From Paenibacillus rhizosphaerae (lineage in GTDB: Bacteria; Bacillota; Bacilli; Paenibacillales; Paenibacillaceae), in NCBI RefSeq assembly GCF_014192015.1, contig NZ_JACHXJ010000002.1, positions 124,001 to 188,000 of the forward strand: a DNA stretch of 64,000 bases, in the 5' to 3' direction. Under the pieces are notes generated by a model. It was not told where the DNA came from. It searched no databases and saw only the letters and a program-made list of their open reading frames with translations. Shown here piece by piece: positions 17,881 through 26,331 of this stretch; position 1 is the first letter of the stretch, and each line of letters begins with the position of its first letter. Made by a program: the position numbers and the translations under genes.

Positions 17881-18770
17881 AACGTTCATTGGGACTCGCC
17901 GCACTGCTCGGACTCGCGGTGCTGACAGCCTGCGAGTCCGAAACAAATGCCATAAAAGGAGATGGAGAACAAATGAACATGTCGCATGATCATCAATCGG
18001 CCCATGGGCCGGCAAAGACGAACGGCACAGAGGGTACCGCGCATGAGCACGGCGGCGGCCAAACCGGAGGACTTCAGGAAAAGGACGTGAACGTAAGCTG
18101 GACGTACGCAGATGGCCAAGCGCCGGAGTCCGGCGCCGATACGAAGATCCGGATGGCATTTATGCATGACGGAAAGGCGATGGAATCCTTCGAAACGACG
18201 CATGAGCAAAAAGAGCATCTCATTATCGTCAGCAAAGATCTGTCTTACTTTCACCATATTCATCCGGAGTACCAGGGAGGCGGCGTATTTGAAGTTAACA
18301 ACCGCTTCCCCGCAGGCGGAGATTACAAGCTGATCGCCGACTTTGTTCCGGAAGGCGGAGGCGCGATGAATAAATCGGCGTGGCTTCAGGTTAAGGGCGC
18401 ACCGCTGCCGGCTACTCCCGTGACGCCGGACGGGGAGTTGGCCAAGACGGTGGACGGACTGCAGGTGACCCTGGCTTTTGACCGACTTGCGGCAGGGCAG
18501 GAGCTGATGCTCACGTACGTGATCGAGGATGCCAAGACCGGAATGCCGGTTACCGACCTGCAGCCGTACCTGGGCGCGGTCGGACACGTGGTCATTTTGT
18601 CGGAGGATGCGGAGCAGTACCTGCACGTTCATCCGATGGATGAAAAAGGCTCCGGGCCAAAGGCCGAGTTTATGACGACCTTTCCGCACGCCGGCATTTA
18701 TAAAGTATGGGGACAGTTCCAGCGCGACGGGCGCGTCATTACCGTTCCCTTCGTCGTGAACGTGCCGTAA
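17877..18770 (+). CDS. Copper-operon lipoprotein with His-rich segment
   Basis: This 297-residue lipoprotein has a signal peptide ending in lipobox Leu-Thr-Ala-Cys (Cys19). A linker rich in Met and His ([12 protein letters not shown], then EHGGG) follows, and two similar beta-rich domains come after. Domain one carries the motif HHIHP near residue 124 and domain two carries HVHP near 250, so a metal site in each is likely. The gene begins inside the copA stop codon (ATGA), so it is coexpressed with copper export. It probably sits on the outer face of the membrane and handles copper released by CopA. This role is inferred; I do not recognise a named family. Confidence 0.82.
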   Translation: MKRSLGLAALLGLAVLTACESETNAIKGDGEQMNMSHDHQSAHGPAKTNGTEGTAHEHGGGQTGGLQEKDVNVSWTYADGQAPESGADTKIRMAFMHDGKAMESFETTHEQKEHLIIVSKDLSYFHHIHPEYQGGGVFEVNNRFPAGGDYKLIADFVPEGGGAMNKSAWLQVKGAPLPATPVTPDGELAKTVDGLQVTLAFDRLAAGQELMLTYVIEDAKTGMPVTDLQPYLGAVGHVVILSEDAEQYLHVHPMDEKGSGPKAEFMTTFPHAGIYKVWGQFQRDGRVITVPFVVNVP

Positions 18771-18823
18771 TCTGCAGAGGGCAGTCACCAGGTATATTTC
18801 GAAGCGATAAGGAGTGAGGAAAG

Positions 18824-19480
18824 TTGGGTCAGCGTAAATTTGCGGTCACCCCCGGCTTCGGGGTCGGGGGAACCGTGTTCTCCCCGAAACAGCTTGCAGC
18901 GATCGGCGGCATAGCCGACAGAGTCGTCGAAGTGGAAATGACCGGCTTTAAGCAGCTGTACGTGACGGCAGAAGAAGAACGTCTGGACGAGGTTCAGGAG
19001 GAACTCAAGGCCGCCGGGCTTCAAATTCACCCCCCGGGTTTTGTGACCAAGAGCCTGATCGCCTGCCAATTTTGCCGCGGAGCGGAAGATGCCGGTTTGG
19101 ACGTGGCGAGGGCTTTGGATGTGGCGATCGCGGGTTTACCGGTACCGAGTCCGCTGAGGATCGGATACGCCGGCTGCGCACTCGGAACCAGCGAACCGCT
19201 GCTGAAGGATATCGCCGTTGTCAAGATGAAAGACAGCTATGATCTCTATGTCGGAGGTGAGCCGAAAGGGATCAAGGCCGGACTGGCCAAGCAGCTCTTG
19301 ACGGGGCTTCAGGCGGAACAGCTGATTCCGGCCGTCACTCGGCTCATTGCCCAGTTTCAGGAGCATGGAAAAAGGAAAGAGTCCTACCGCCGTTTTGTAG
19401 AGCGGTTCACCTTCGATAAGCTGCGCGAAGCCGCCGAAGATGCCGCCGGGGAAGCATCCTCGGAAGCAAGGCAGGCCTAA
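18824..19480 (+). CDS. Nitrite/sulfite reductase ferredoxin-like half-domain protein
   Basis: This 218-residue protein resembles one half of a siroheme nitrite/sulfite reductase: a ferredoxin-like half domain (about 1-70) and an iron-sulfur/siroheme half (about 75-160) ending LYVGGEPKG. The Cys pattern is unusual. The first pair reads CQFC rather than Cys-x5-Cys. The second motif reads GCALGTSE where the family has GC-x-x-x-C, so the Cys that bridges the cluster and siroheme is absent. Activity as a true reductase is therefore doubtful. The TTG start at 18824 follows GAGGAAAG. It sits 53 bases after the copper lipoprotein and may belong to the same operon. Confidence 0.72.
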   Translation: MGQRKFAVTPGFGVGGTVFSPKQLAAIGGIADRVVEVEMTGFKQLYVTAEEERLDEVQEELKAAGLQIHPPGFVTKSLIACQFCRGAEDAGLDVARALDVAIAGLPVPSPLRIGYAGCALGTSEPLLKDIAVVKMKDSYDLYVGGEPKGIKAGLAKQLLTGLQAEQLIPAVTRLIAQFQEHGKRKESYRRFVERFTFDKLREAAEDAAGEASSEARQA

Positions 19481-19618
19481 CGCGGCTGGATTTTCTTTTC
19501 TACGTACAGGCACAGATGGGCCTCCGCCCACATAGAATGAACAGACCGCAGCCCAACAGCAGGAAGCAGCAGCCATGGTTTTCGCGGTGACCCAGTCATT
19601 CAGCAGGAGGTGTCATCT

Positions 19619-20320
19619 TTGCCCGGACTTTTCAGCTTTATCGCCCTTTTCATCAAAGAATTAACGCTGCTGGTATCGTACGTCAAAAACAACGCCTTTC
19701 CGCAGCCGCTGACAGAGAAAGAGGAAAGTAAGTACCTTCAATTGATGGCGGAAGGAGACGCCCACGCCCGCAATATGCTGATCGAGCATAACCTGCGGCT
19801 GGTCGCGCATATTGTGAAAAAATTCGATAATACCGGCGAAGATCTGGAGGATCTGATCTCGATCGGTACCATCGGGCTCATCAAAGCCATTGAGAGCTTT
19901 CAGGCGAATAAAGGCACGAAGCTGGCCACGTTCGCGGCCCGCTGCATCGAAAATGAAATCCTGATGCATTTGCGTTCCTTGAAGAAAACGAGGAAGGACG
20001 TTTCCCTGCACGATCCGATCGGAACAGACAAAGAGGGAAATGAAATCACGTTAATTGATATTTTGGGCAGTGAGGCGGACGACGTGGCCGATATGGTCCA
20101 GCTCAAGATTGAAAAGAGCAAAATCTACCGGAACCTGGACATTCTCGACGAACGCGAGCAGGAGGTCATCAAAGGGCGCTTCGGCCTGGAGCACGGCGGG
20201 GAAGAACGGACGCAGCGCGAAATCGCCAGGGAGCTGGGAATCTCCAGATCCTACGTGTCCCGGATCGAGAAGCGCGCCCTGATGAAGCTGTACCATGAAT
20301 TTTATAAATCCAAGCAATAG
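19619..20320 (+). CDS. sigK: RNA polymerase sporulation sigma factor SigK
   Basis: This 233-residue sigma-70 family factor drives late gene expression in the mother cell. It matches SigK closely: [12 protein letters not shown] after a hydrophobic N-terminal pro-sequence, [28 protein letters not shown] and [12 protein letters not shown] in region 2, and [23 protein letters not shown] in region 4. A TTG start at 19619, eight bases after AGGAGG, gives a 20-residue pro-sequence like that removed by SpoIVFB. The GTG at 19610 lies inside the ribosome site and is rejected. The gene is continuous, with no skin-type insertion. It has no clear operon partner. Confidence 0.95.
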   Translation: MPGLFSFIALFIKELTLLVSYVKNNAFPQPLTEKEESKYLQLMAEGDAHARNMLIEHNLRLVAHIVKKFDNTGEDLEDLISIGTIGLIKAIESFQANKGTKLATFAARCIENEILMHLRSLKKTRKDVSLHDPIGTDKEGNEITLIDILGSEADDVADMVQLKIEKSKIYRNLDILDEREQEVIKGRFGLEHGGEERTQREIARELGISRSYVSRIEKRALMKLYHEFYKSKQ

Positions 20321-20360
20321 CCTGCGGCGCAGGAAACAGCGATGCTTCACTTTTTACTGT

Positions 20361-20570
20361 AACGATGATATTGACAAGACCATGAAAGAGTTAGATAGAA
20401 TGAATCAACCAATAAGGATCTTGTACGGAGAGTTAGACGAATCTTTGTATAAAGAAAGTGCACGTTATATACATGATAGAGTGTCTACAAAATTCTGAGT
20501 ATTTGATGACATTAGGAAGTGACCAGAAATTAATTCATGAAGATATACGATCTTTCCTCAAGCCATTAAA
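20361..20570 (+). pseudogene. AT-rich remnant of an alpha/beta hydrolase C-terminus
   Basis: One frame reads IRILYGELDESLYKESARY and HDRV and stops at about 20498. The next frame continues with SEYLMTLGSDQKLIHEDIRS and FLKPLN. Together these resemble the end of an alpha/beta hydrolase: a strand and catalytic-Asp-like LYGELD, then the region of the catalytic His, where Gly-Ser-Asp-Gln stands in place of Gly-Ser-x-His. The piece has no start or nucleophile region and needs one frameshift. Its base composition is clearly richer in A and T than its neighbours, which suggests acquired and decayed DNA. Confidence 0.45.
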
Positions 20571-20571
20571 T

Positions 20572-20630
20572 AAAAGAGGCCTCTCTTGCCGCCTGAAGTT
20601 CATTCTTCAGAGCGGAAAGAGGGGCCTTTT
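20572..20630. terminator. Bidirectional terminator between sigK side and lacI gene
   Basis: AAAAGAGGCCTCTCTT and a matching AAGAGGGGCCTTTT close a long stem with an inner CTGAAG/CTTCAG hairpin. T residues follow on both strands. On the minus strand it lies 10 bases after the LacI-type gene stop. Confidence 0.75.
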
Positions 20631-20639
20631 GCGCTGCGG

Positions 20640-21656
20640 CTACACCTGCCAGATGCTGGACTGGCGGAAGATCGGTTCAAACGGCAGCACGATTTTGACC
20701 GGGAGCGGGAAGGGATCTCCGGTGATCTGCAGAATCGTTCGCGCGGCCATAACGCCGATTTCAAACGTCGGAATATGAATGGTGGAGAGCGGAGGAACGG
20801 TATATCGTGACGGTTCGTTGTCGTCAAAGCCGACGACGGCGAAGTCCTGTGGCATGCGGTAGCCTTTCTCGGAAATGGCCCGCATGGCGGCCATCGCCAT
20901 GATGTCACTGGCCGCGAAGACCGCTGTCGGCAGCTTGCCCTGATGCTCCTCCAAAAAGGTCAGCATGAGGCGGTAGGCCCGGTCGGGCTCCCATTCGGCA
21001 TTCAGCACATACTCCGGCTGAACCGACAAGCCGGCCTGCTCCAGAGCCTGCTTGTACCCCCGGTACCTTTTCTCACGGTCGAATTGACCGGACAAGCCCG
21101 TGCCTCCGATAAACATAATCTCGCGGTGGCCCTGTCCGGTCAAATGCCTGACGGCGATTGACGCCGCTTCAACGCGGTCATACGAAATGGTCGGGATACT
21201 CGGATCGGAAACGTCGATTCCCACGACATGCGGAACGTGTTTTTTAAGATAGCTGTATAATTTGGGCTCAATGCCCTCGATAACGATTAAACCGTCGATG
21301 GAATCTTTGCCGGAGATTTGCTGCAAGATTTCATTTTTTTGCAAATCTTCTTGCGTGTAGGTAAAAGCGATCTGGTATCCGTGACGGGCCAATTCCTTCT
21401 CAATTCCCTCAAAAATGACCGAAAAATAGGGATGGTAGCGCCGCCCCTGCATGGTGGATACGACGCATCCGATTTTCTTGACCGCGGCTTGGTCCTGAGG
21501 CGGCATCTTTGCCATGTATCCGAGCTCCTGCGCCGCGTCCCAGATCTTCCTCTTGGTCCCGCTGCTTGAGGAGCGGTTCGAATCGTCGGCCAGTACGCGG
21601 GAAACGGTCGAGATGGAGACGCCGACGCGTTCGGCAATATCTTTTAATGTGGGCAT
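20640..21656 (-). CDS. LacI family transcriptional regulator
   Basis: This 338-residue regulator has an N-terminal LacI helix-turn-helix (TLKDIAERVGVSISTVSRVL) and hinge, then a periplasmic-binding-like sugar domain (about 60-335) with FIGGTGLSGQFDREKRYRGY and TAVFAASDIMAMAAM. It should bind as a dimer upstream of the divergent sugar operon and respond to its substrate or a derivative. The start at 21656 (MPTLKD) is preceded by AGGT at 8 bases; an upstream in-frame start (21695) would add 13 unlikely residues. The hinge reads MPPQDQAAVKKIG. Its gene is divergent from the binding protein, a usual layout for a local repressor. Confidence 0.92.
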   Translation of the reverse strand: MPTLKDIAERVGVSISTVSRVLADDSNRSSSSGTKRKIWDAAQELGYMAKMPPQDQAAVKKIGCVVSTMQGRRYHPYFSVIFEGIEKELARHGYQIAFTYTQEDLQKNEILQQISGKDSIDGLIVIEGIEPKLYSYLKKHVPHVVGIDVSDPSIPTISYDRVEAASIAVRHLTGQGHREIMFIGGTGLSGQFDREKRYRGYKQALEQAGLSVQPEYVLNAEWEPDRAYRLMLTFLEEHQGKLPTAVFAASDIMAMAAMRAISEKGYRMPQDFAVVGFDDNEPSRYTVPPLSTIHIPTFEIGVMAARTILQITGDPFPLPVKIVLPFEPIFRQSSIWQV

Positions 21657-21773
21657 GTCATGACCTGCCTTTAATGTCAGATGAGGATTCTGCAAAACCT
21701 GTCGTTTGGATTGCTTACTCTATATGTTAAGTAAAATAAAATCACAGGTCAACTGAAAAGCAGTGATAATATT

Positions 21774-21847
21774 TTGCAAATTATAATAAAATTATTGCAA
21801 AATAATTGCAAAAACTGATTGACTAACTTTTTCATCAGAGGTATGAT
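21774..21847 (+). promoter_or_regulatory. Promoter of the sugar operon with phased TTGCAA boxes
   Basis: A strong promoter has TTGACT (21819-21824), a 17-base spacer and TATGAT (21842-21847). Upstream, TTGCAA occurs three times, at 21774, 21795 and 21806. These intervals are 21 and 11 bases, so the boxes lie on the same DNA face. They are candidate binding sites for the divergent LacI-type regulator or another protein. Confidence 0.6.
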
Positions 21848-21896
21848 TTTCATGAGATTGAGGTGATATAAGCAAAAAAGTAAAGGGAAAGGGGTT

Positions 21897-23198
21897 ATGT
21901 CATTGCGATATTTCAAGATTTTCTCTGTTTTTGCTCTAATTTGCATGGTGTTTTTGCTGTTTGGTTGCGCAAAGAATGACGGTTCTGATGCTTCGGCCAC
22001 CACTGCCGGTTCAGCAGGCAAAACCAAACTTGTGTTTTGGAGTCATCAGGAAGATGCCATTATGAACGCCTATAAAGCGTTGATCGCCAAGTATCAATCT
22101 TTGCATCCCGACATTGAAATCGCCTATCAGACTTTCCCTTACGACGTGTACAATCAGAAGCTCAAGGCATCCTTCTCCGCCAAAAACCCGCCCGATATCG
22201 CAGAAATGTTCGGTACCTGGGTACCGGAATATTCGAAAAACGGGGCGCTTGTGGAGATACCGGGAGGCGAGCAGCTGCGGCAGGAGTATTATGAAGCTCC
22301 ACTCGGAGGATACACGTTGAACGGCAAGCTGTACGGACTGCCGCTCGAATTTAACATCGAGAACGGCGGAATGCTGATCCACCCGCAAATGCTGAAGGAT
22401 CAGGGCATCGCTAGCCCCCCGAGCACATGGGACGAACTGGTCGAAGACGCCAAGAAGCTGACGGTGCAGGACGCGAACGGCATTAAGGTGAAGGGATTCG
22501 ATTTCGTCTCCAGCGACAATATCACCTTCACGTTCCTTTCCTTGATTCTGCAGCAAAACGGCAAGTATTGGGGCGATAACGACCATGTGAACTTTCAAAC
22601 CCCTGAAGCACAAAAGGCGATGACCGCCTTAACCTCTTTGATCGCCACCGATAAAGTGGCGGACCTCACCACGTTTGGCGGTGAACTTGACACCTCAGAC
22701 TACTTCTTTCAAGGCAGCTCGGCGATGACCTACCGGGGTCCATGGACGATTGCTGCAGGGCTGAATACATACAAGGTGAAAGACTTTGAGTATGTGCCCG
22801 TTCCTTCCTTTACGGCAAATCCGCCTTCTTATGCGGCCGAATCTGGCTGGGGGCTCGTAGCGTCCAAGAAGGGCAAGCATCAGGAAGCGGCCGTCGATTT
22901 TATCAAATTCATGTCATCCGACGATAATCTGCTCGAGTGGAACCAAGGCACGTTCACGGTTCCGGCCAAAAAAGCGGTGGCGCAAAACCCGGACTACGTC
23001 AAAGCAAATCCTTACATGAAAACACCGCTGGATATTTTGGAGCTGGGTCAGTGGATCGGGCCCATTGCCGACCGGGACTTTTTCTTTAAAACGATCAATG
23101 ATCATTTCCAATTGATGGCGACGGGCCAGGAATCGGTGGAAAGCGGTCTGCAGCAGATCGAAAAAACCATCAACGACAGTCAGGATCAACATAAATGA
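21897..23198 (+). CDS. Sugar ABC transporter substrate-binding lipoprotein
   Basis: This 433-residue extracellular solute-binding protein (family 1) has a lipoprotein signal with lipobox Leu-Phe-Gly-Cys at Cys24. Features typical of sugar binders are present: VFWSHQEDAIMNAY at the start, PDIAEMFGTWV, FNIENGGMLIHPQ, and TYRGPWTIA and FVPAKKAVA-like segments toward the end. It should capture an oligosaccharide outside the membrane and deliver it to the two permeases that follow 16 bases downstream. The ATG at 21897 follows GGGAAAGGGG. No ATPase gene is in the operon; a shared MsmK/UgpC-type ATPase elsewhere is usual. Confidence 0.93.
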   Translation: MSLRYFKIFSVFALICMVFLLFGCAKNDGSDASATTAGSAGKTKLVFWSHQEDAIMNAYKALIAKYQSLHPDIEIAYQTFPYDVYNQKLKASFSAKNPPDIAEMFGTWVPEYSKNGALVEIPGGEQLRQEYYEAPLGGYTLNGKLYGLPLEFNIENGGMLIHPQMLKDQGIASPPSTWDELVEDAKKLTVQDANGIKVKGFDFVSSDNITFTFLSLILQQNGKYWGDNDHVNFQTPEAQKAMTALTSLIATDKVADLTTFGGELDTSDYFFQGSSAMTYRGPWTIAAGLNTYKVKDFEYVPVPSFTANPPSYAAESGWGLVASKKGKHQEAAVDFIKFMSSDDNLLEWNQGTFTVPAKKAVAQNPDYVKANPYMKTPLDILELGQWIGPIADRDFFFKTINDHFQLMATGQESVESGLQQIEKTINDSQDQHK

Positions 23199-23214
23199 TC
23201 GGAGTGATGTTTCC

Positions 23215-24156
23215 ATGAAGCATGATGCTGCAGCAAGCAGCAGTCCAGGGATCGTCCCCGGTATCCCGAACCGCAGAGGGGAGAAAGGAAGAGGCCGTTG
23301 GTTCATCTATTTATCGCTGGCGCCGATTCTGCTGCTATTTGGTGTATTCGCTTTCATTCCTATTGGATGGAGTTTGGGACTGTCGGTATTTAAATATAAT
23401 CCGCTCAGCGCAAGCGCGCTGTTCGTCGGAGCGGACAATTATATCCGCATGCTGGGCGATTCCATTTTTATCAAATCGCTGTGGGTCACGTTCAAATTCG
23501 TGGTCATTGCCGTTGCGGTCAACATCCTCATCACCTTGATGTTCGCCGTCGCGATCCAGCGAATCCGTACGGGCTGGCTGCGGAACCTGATGCGCACCGT
23601 CTTTTTTCTGCCAACGATCGCGCCGCTGGCGGGAACGGCTATCGTATGGAGCACGATGTTCAATTACAATCACGGGCTGTTTAATATCGTGCTGACCCAG
23701 TTCCACATGGCTCCCGTCCAGTGGCTGAGCGATCCTCATTATGCGCTGTATTCGGTGATCCTGATGACGCTTTGGGCCGATATCGGATATAACATCGTGC
23801 TCTTTATCGCGGGTTTGGATTCCATTCCGGACATGTATTATGAAGCGGCCATTCTGGACGGGGCGAGCCGCTGGCATTCGTTCTGGCATGTGACGCTGCC
23901 GCTGCTCCGGCGCACGATGCTGTTTGTATCGGTGACGACGGTCGTCTCCTATTTTCAGGCTTTCGCCCAGTTCCAGACCATGACCAAGGGTGAGCCGTTT
24001 AACGAAACCCGGGTGCTGGCCCTCCATATATACGAGCAGGCTTTCTCCAATTCCAACATGGGATATGCGTCCGCGATGGCCACCGTATTTCTGATCATCA
24101 TTTTACTGGTGACCCTGCTGCAGTTGAAGTGGGGGCGCACCGAGTGGGAGTACTGA
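23215..24156 (+). CDS. Sugar ABC transporter permease, MalF-like
   Basis: This 313-residue inner-membrane permease has six predicted helices. The EAA-type cytoplasmic loop reads YYEAAILDGASRWHSFWHVTLP, the coupling helix that contacts the ATPase. The first helix is near residues 35-60. It pairs with the next gene to form the channel for the substrate of the upstream binding protein. The ATG at 23215 follows a GGAGTGATG stretch. The Ser-rich, charged N-terminal 25 residues are cytoplasmic. Confidence 0.93.
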   Translation: MKHDAAASSSPGIVPGIPNRRGEKGRGRWFIYLSLAPILLLFGVFAFIPIGWSLGLSVFKYNPLSASALFVGADNYIRMLGDSIFIKSLWVTFKFVVIAVAVNILITLMFAVAIQRIRTGWLRNLMRTVFFLPTIAPLAGTAIVWSTMFNYNHGLFNIVLTQFHMAPVQWLSDPHYALYSVILMTLWADIGYNIVLFIAGLDSIPDMYYEAAILDGASRWHSFWHVTLPLLRRTMLFVSVTTVVSYFQAFAQFQTMTKGEPFNETRVLALHIYEQAFSNSNMGYASAMATVFLIIILLVTLLQLKWGRTEWEY

Positions 24157-24171
24157 CAAGGGGGTCTTTCG

Positions 24172-24996
24172 ATGCACCGTAGGAATAGATGGTTCGACGG
24201 CATCGTCATGCTCGTGCTGATCGCAGCCGGATGCCTGATGCTGCTGCCGTATCTGTGGATGGTTTTGTCTTCTTTCAAAAGCAACATGGAAATCGTGTCC
24301 GGCTCGCATGCGCTTCTGCCGCAGCATCCCAGCCTGGAGGGGTACCGGACCGTGCTTGAGGACGCTCCGTTCGGAAGGTGGTTTTTGAACAGCGCGATGA
24401 CGTCGATCGTCATTACGGCCGCGACGTTATTTACGAGCGCCCTGGCGGGTTATATTTTCGCCAAGCATCAATTCAAGGGGCAGAAGCTGCTGTTTATTCT
24501 TATCTTGGCAACGATGATGATTCCGTTTCAGGTGGTCATGATTCCGACCTATCTGATCACGGCCAAGCTGGGGCTGGTCAATCATTTGCTGGCGATTATC
24601 CTGCCCAATCTGGTCAGCTCTTACGGGGTGTTTCTGGCGAAGCAGTTCATTGAGGATATTCCCCAGGATCTGCTCGATGCCGCAAGGATCGACGGGGCGG
24701 GCGAGCTGCGGCTGATGGTCCGAATCATTGCGCCTCTCATTCTGCCGATGCTGTCGGCGCTTGGCATTTTTACGTTCATGAATGCCTGGAACAACTATTT
24801 ATGGCCGCTCATTATTTTGAACGACGAGAGCAAAATGACCGTGCCGCTCGCCCTTGTTTATTTTAACGGAACCCATATGGTCAACTATAACGTCGTTATG
24901 TCGGCGGCGGTGCTCATCACCCTGCCGGTCATTGTGGTGTTCCTGATTTTCCAGAAGCAGTTTATTAAAGGACTTACGATGACAGGCATGAAATAA
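24172..24996 (+). CDS. Sugar ABC transporter permease, MalG-like
   Basis: This 274-residue permease has six helices and the EAA loop DIPQDLLDAARIDGAGELR. The C-terminus is QKQFIKGLTMTGMK, the intact form of the type of C-terminus found broken at 10642-10885. It lies 15 bases after the MalF-like gene, with an AGGGGG site before the ATG. It forms the second half of the importer channel. Confidence 0.93.
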   Translation: MHRRNRWFDGIVMLVLIAAGCLMLLPYLWMVLSSFKSNMEIVSGSHALLPQHPSLEGYRTVLEDAPFGRWFLNSAMTSIVITAATLFTSALAGYIFAKHQFKGQKLLFILILATMMIPFQVVMIPTYLITAKLGLVNHLLAIILPNLVSSYGVFLAKQFIEDIPQDLLDAARIDGAGELRLMVRIIAPLILPMLSALGIFTFMNAWNNYLWPLIILNDESKMTVPLALVYFNGTHMVNYNVVMSAAVLITLPVIVVFLIFQKQFIKGLTMTGMK

Positions 24997-25029
24997 AAAG
25001 AGAAAAACAAATGAGGAGGAGAAACTGGC

Positions 25030-26331
25030 ATGACTAAAATATCGATTATCGGCGCAGGCAGCGCTTTTACGCAGGACATCGCCACAGACATTTTGCTGAT
25101 CGAAGGCATTGAGGACGGGACGATCGCTTTGGTGGACATCGACGCGGAGCGGCTGGAGATCGCCCGCAAGCTGGTCGGGAAAATCATTGAGCTGTCCGGC
25201 AAGCGCTGGAACGTCATCGCTTCGACCGACCGCAGGGAGGTCATCGGAGGCTCGCAGTTCGTCATCAACCAAATCGAAGTGGGCGGGCTGCAAACCGTCC
25301 GCTATGAGTACGAGATTCCCCTGAAATACGGAGTCAATCAATGCATTGGCGATACACTGGGGCCAGGTGGACTGTTTAAAACGCTGCGTACGCTTCCGAG
25401 CTGGATGGACATCATCCGCGATGTGGAGGATTTGTGCCCGGATTCGACCATTCTGAACTATACGAATCCGATGTCGGCGGTGACCCTGCTGACGTCGCGG
25501 GTGACCTCCATTCCGGTCGTCGGCCTGTGCCATTCCATCCAGAATACGTCCCGGCAGTTGGCCAAATATGCCGGCGTTCCATACGACGACATGCAGTGGA
25601 GGGCCGGAGGAATCAACCATATGTCCTGGTTTGTGGAGCTGACCCATGAGGGGAAAGATCTGTATCCTGTGCTCCGGGAGAAGATCCAGAATCCCGACCT
25701 GCTGAAAAAGGATCCTGTGCGCTTTGACGCCATGAAGTACCTGGGCGCTTTCGTCTCGGAGTCCAGCGGGCATTTCTCGGAATACATTCCGTACTACCGC
25801 AAACGGCAGTCCTTAATCGACAAGCACTGCAGCACCGGGTATAATGGCGCGACAGGTTACTATGCGGATAACTGGCCGATCTGGCGCCGGGAAAACGATG
25901 AAAAAATCGTCAAGCAGCTGGAAGGCTCCCTCCCGATCGAGCTTGCGCCAAGCAACGAATACGCGGCCATCATTATTGAAGCGATGCTGAAAAATGAGCC
26001 GAAGGTGATTTACGGAAACGTACCGAATGAAGGGCTCATTCATAATCTTCCCAGGGACGGGGTAGTCGAAGTGGCCTGCATGGTCGACCGTAATGGCGTA
26101 AATCCATGCCGTTTCGGCAGCCTTCCGGAGCATCTCGCCGCGCTGTGCCGGTCCAACATGGCGTTCTTTGACCTGGCCGTCGGCGCGGTGCTGAATAACG
26201 ACAAAGAAATGGCCCGCCATGCGCTGATGGTCGATCCGCTGTCCGCCGCCGTCTGTTCGCTGGATGAGATCAGCGACATGTTCGAGGAGCTGTATGAAGC
26301 GGAGCGCGACTTCATACCGGTGTTGAAATGA
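25030..26331 (+). CDS. Glycoside hydrolase family 4, alpha-galactosidase-like
   Basis: This 433-residue GH4 enzyme uses NAD+ and a divalent metal to cleave glycosides by a redox-assisted elimination. The N-terminal Rossmann motif is ISIIGAGSAFT. LGPGGL, NYTNPM and the metal-site Cys in GLCHS are present; a CHS signature is the one seen in MelA-type alpha-galactosidases, whereas CHE marks the glucuronidase/galacturonidase groups. GINHM supplies the metal-binding His. It is cytoplasmic, so the sugar enters uncleaved. The ATG at 25030 follows GAGGAGG. The substrate call from the CHS motif is inference and alpha-glucosidase activity remains possible. Confidence 0.88.
   Translation: MTKISIIGAGSAFTQDIATDILLIEGIEDGTIALVDIDAERLEIARKLVGKIIELSGKRWNVIASTDRREVIGGSQFVINQIEVGGLQTVRYEYEIPLKYGVNQCIGDTLGPGGLFKTLRTLPSWMDIIRDVEDLCPDSTILNYTNPMSAVTLLTSRVTSIPVVGLCHSIQNTSRQLAKYAGVPYDDMQWRAGGINHMSWFVELTHEGKDLYPVLREKIQNPDLLKKDPVRFDAMKYLGAFVSESSGHFSEYIPYYRKRQSLIDKHCSTGYNGATGYYADNWPIWRRENDEKIVKQLEGSLPIELAPSNEYAAIIIEAMLKNEPKVIYGNVPNEGLIHNLPRDGVVEVACMVDRNGVNPCRFGSLPEHLAALCRSNMAFFDLAVGAVLNNDKEMARHALMVDPLSAAVCSLDEISDMFEELYEAERDFIPVLK

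Noticed and set aside
19610..19618. GTG start for sigK
   Set aside because: The codon overlaps the AGGAGG ribosome site. TTG 19619 has correct spacing and gives the expected 20-residue pro-sequence.
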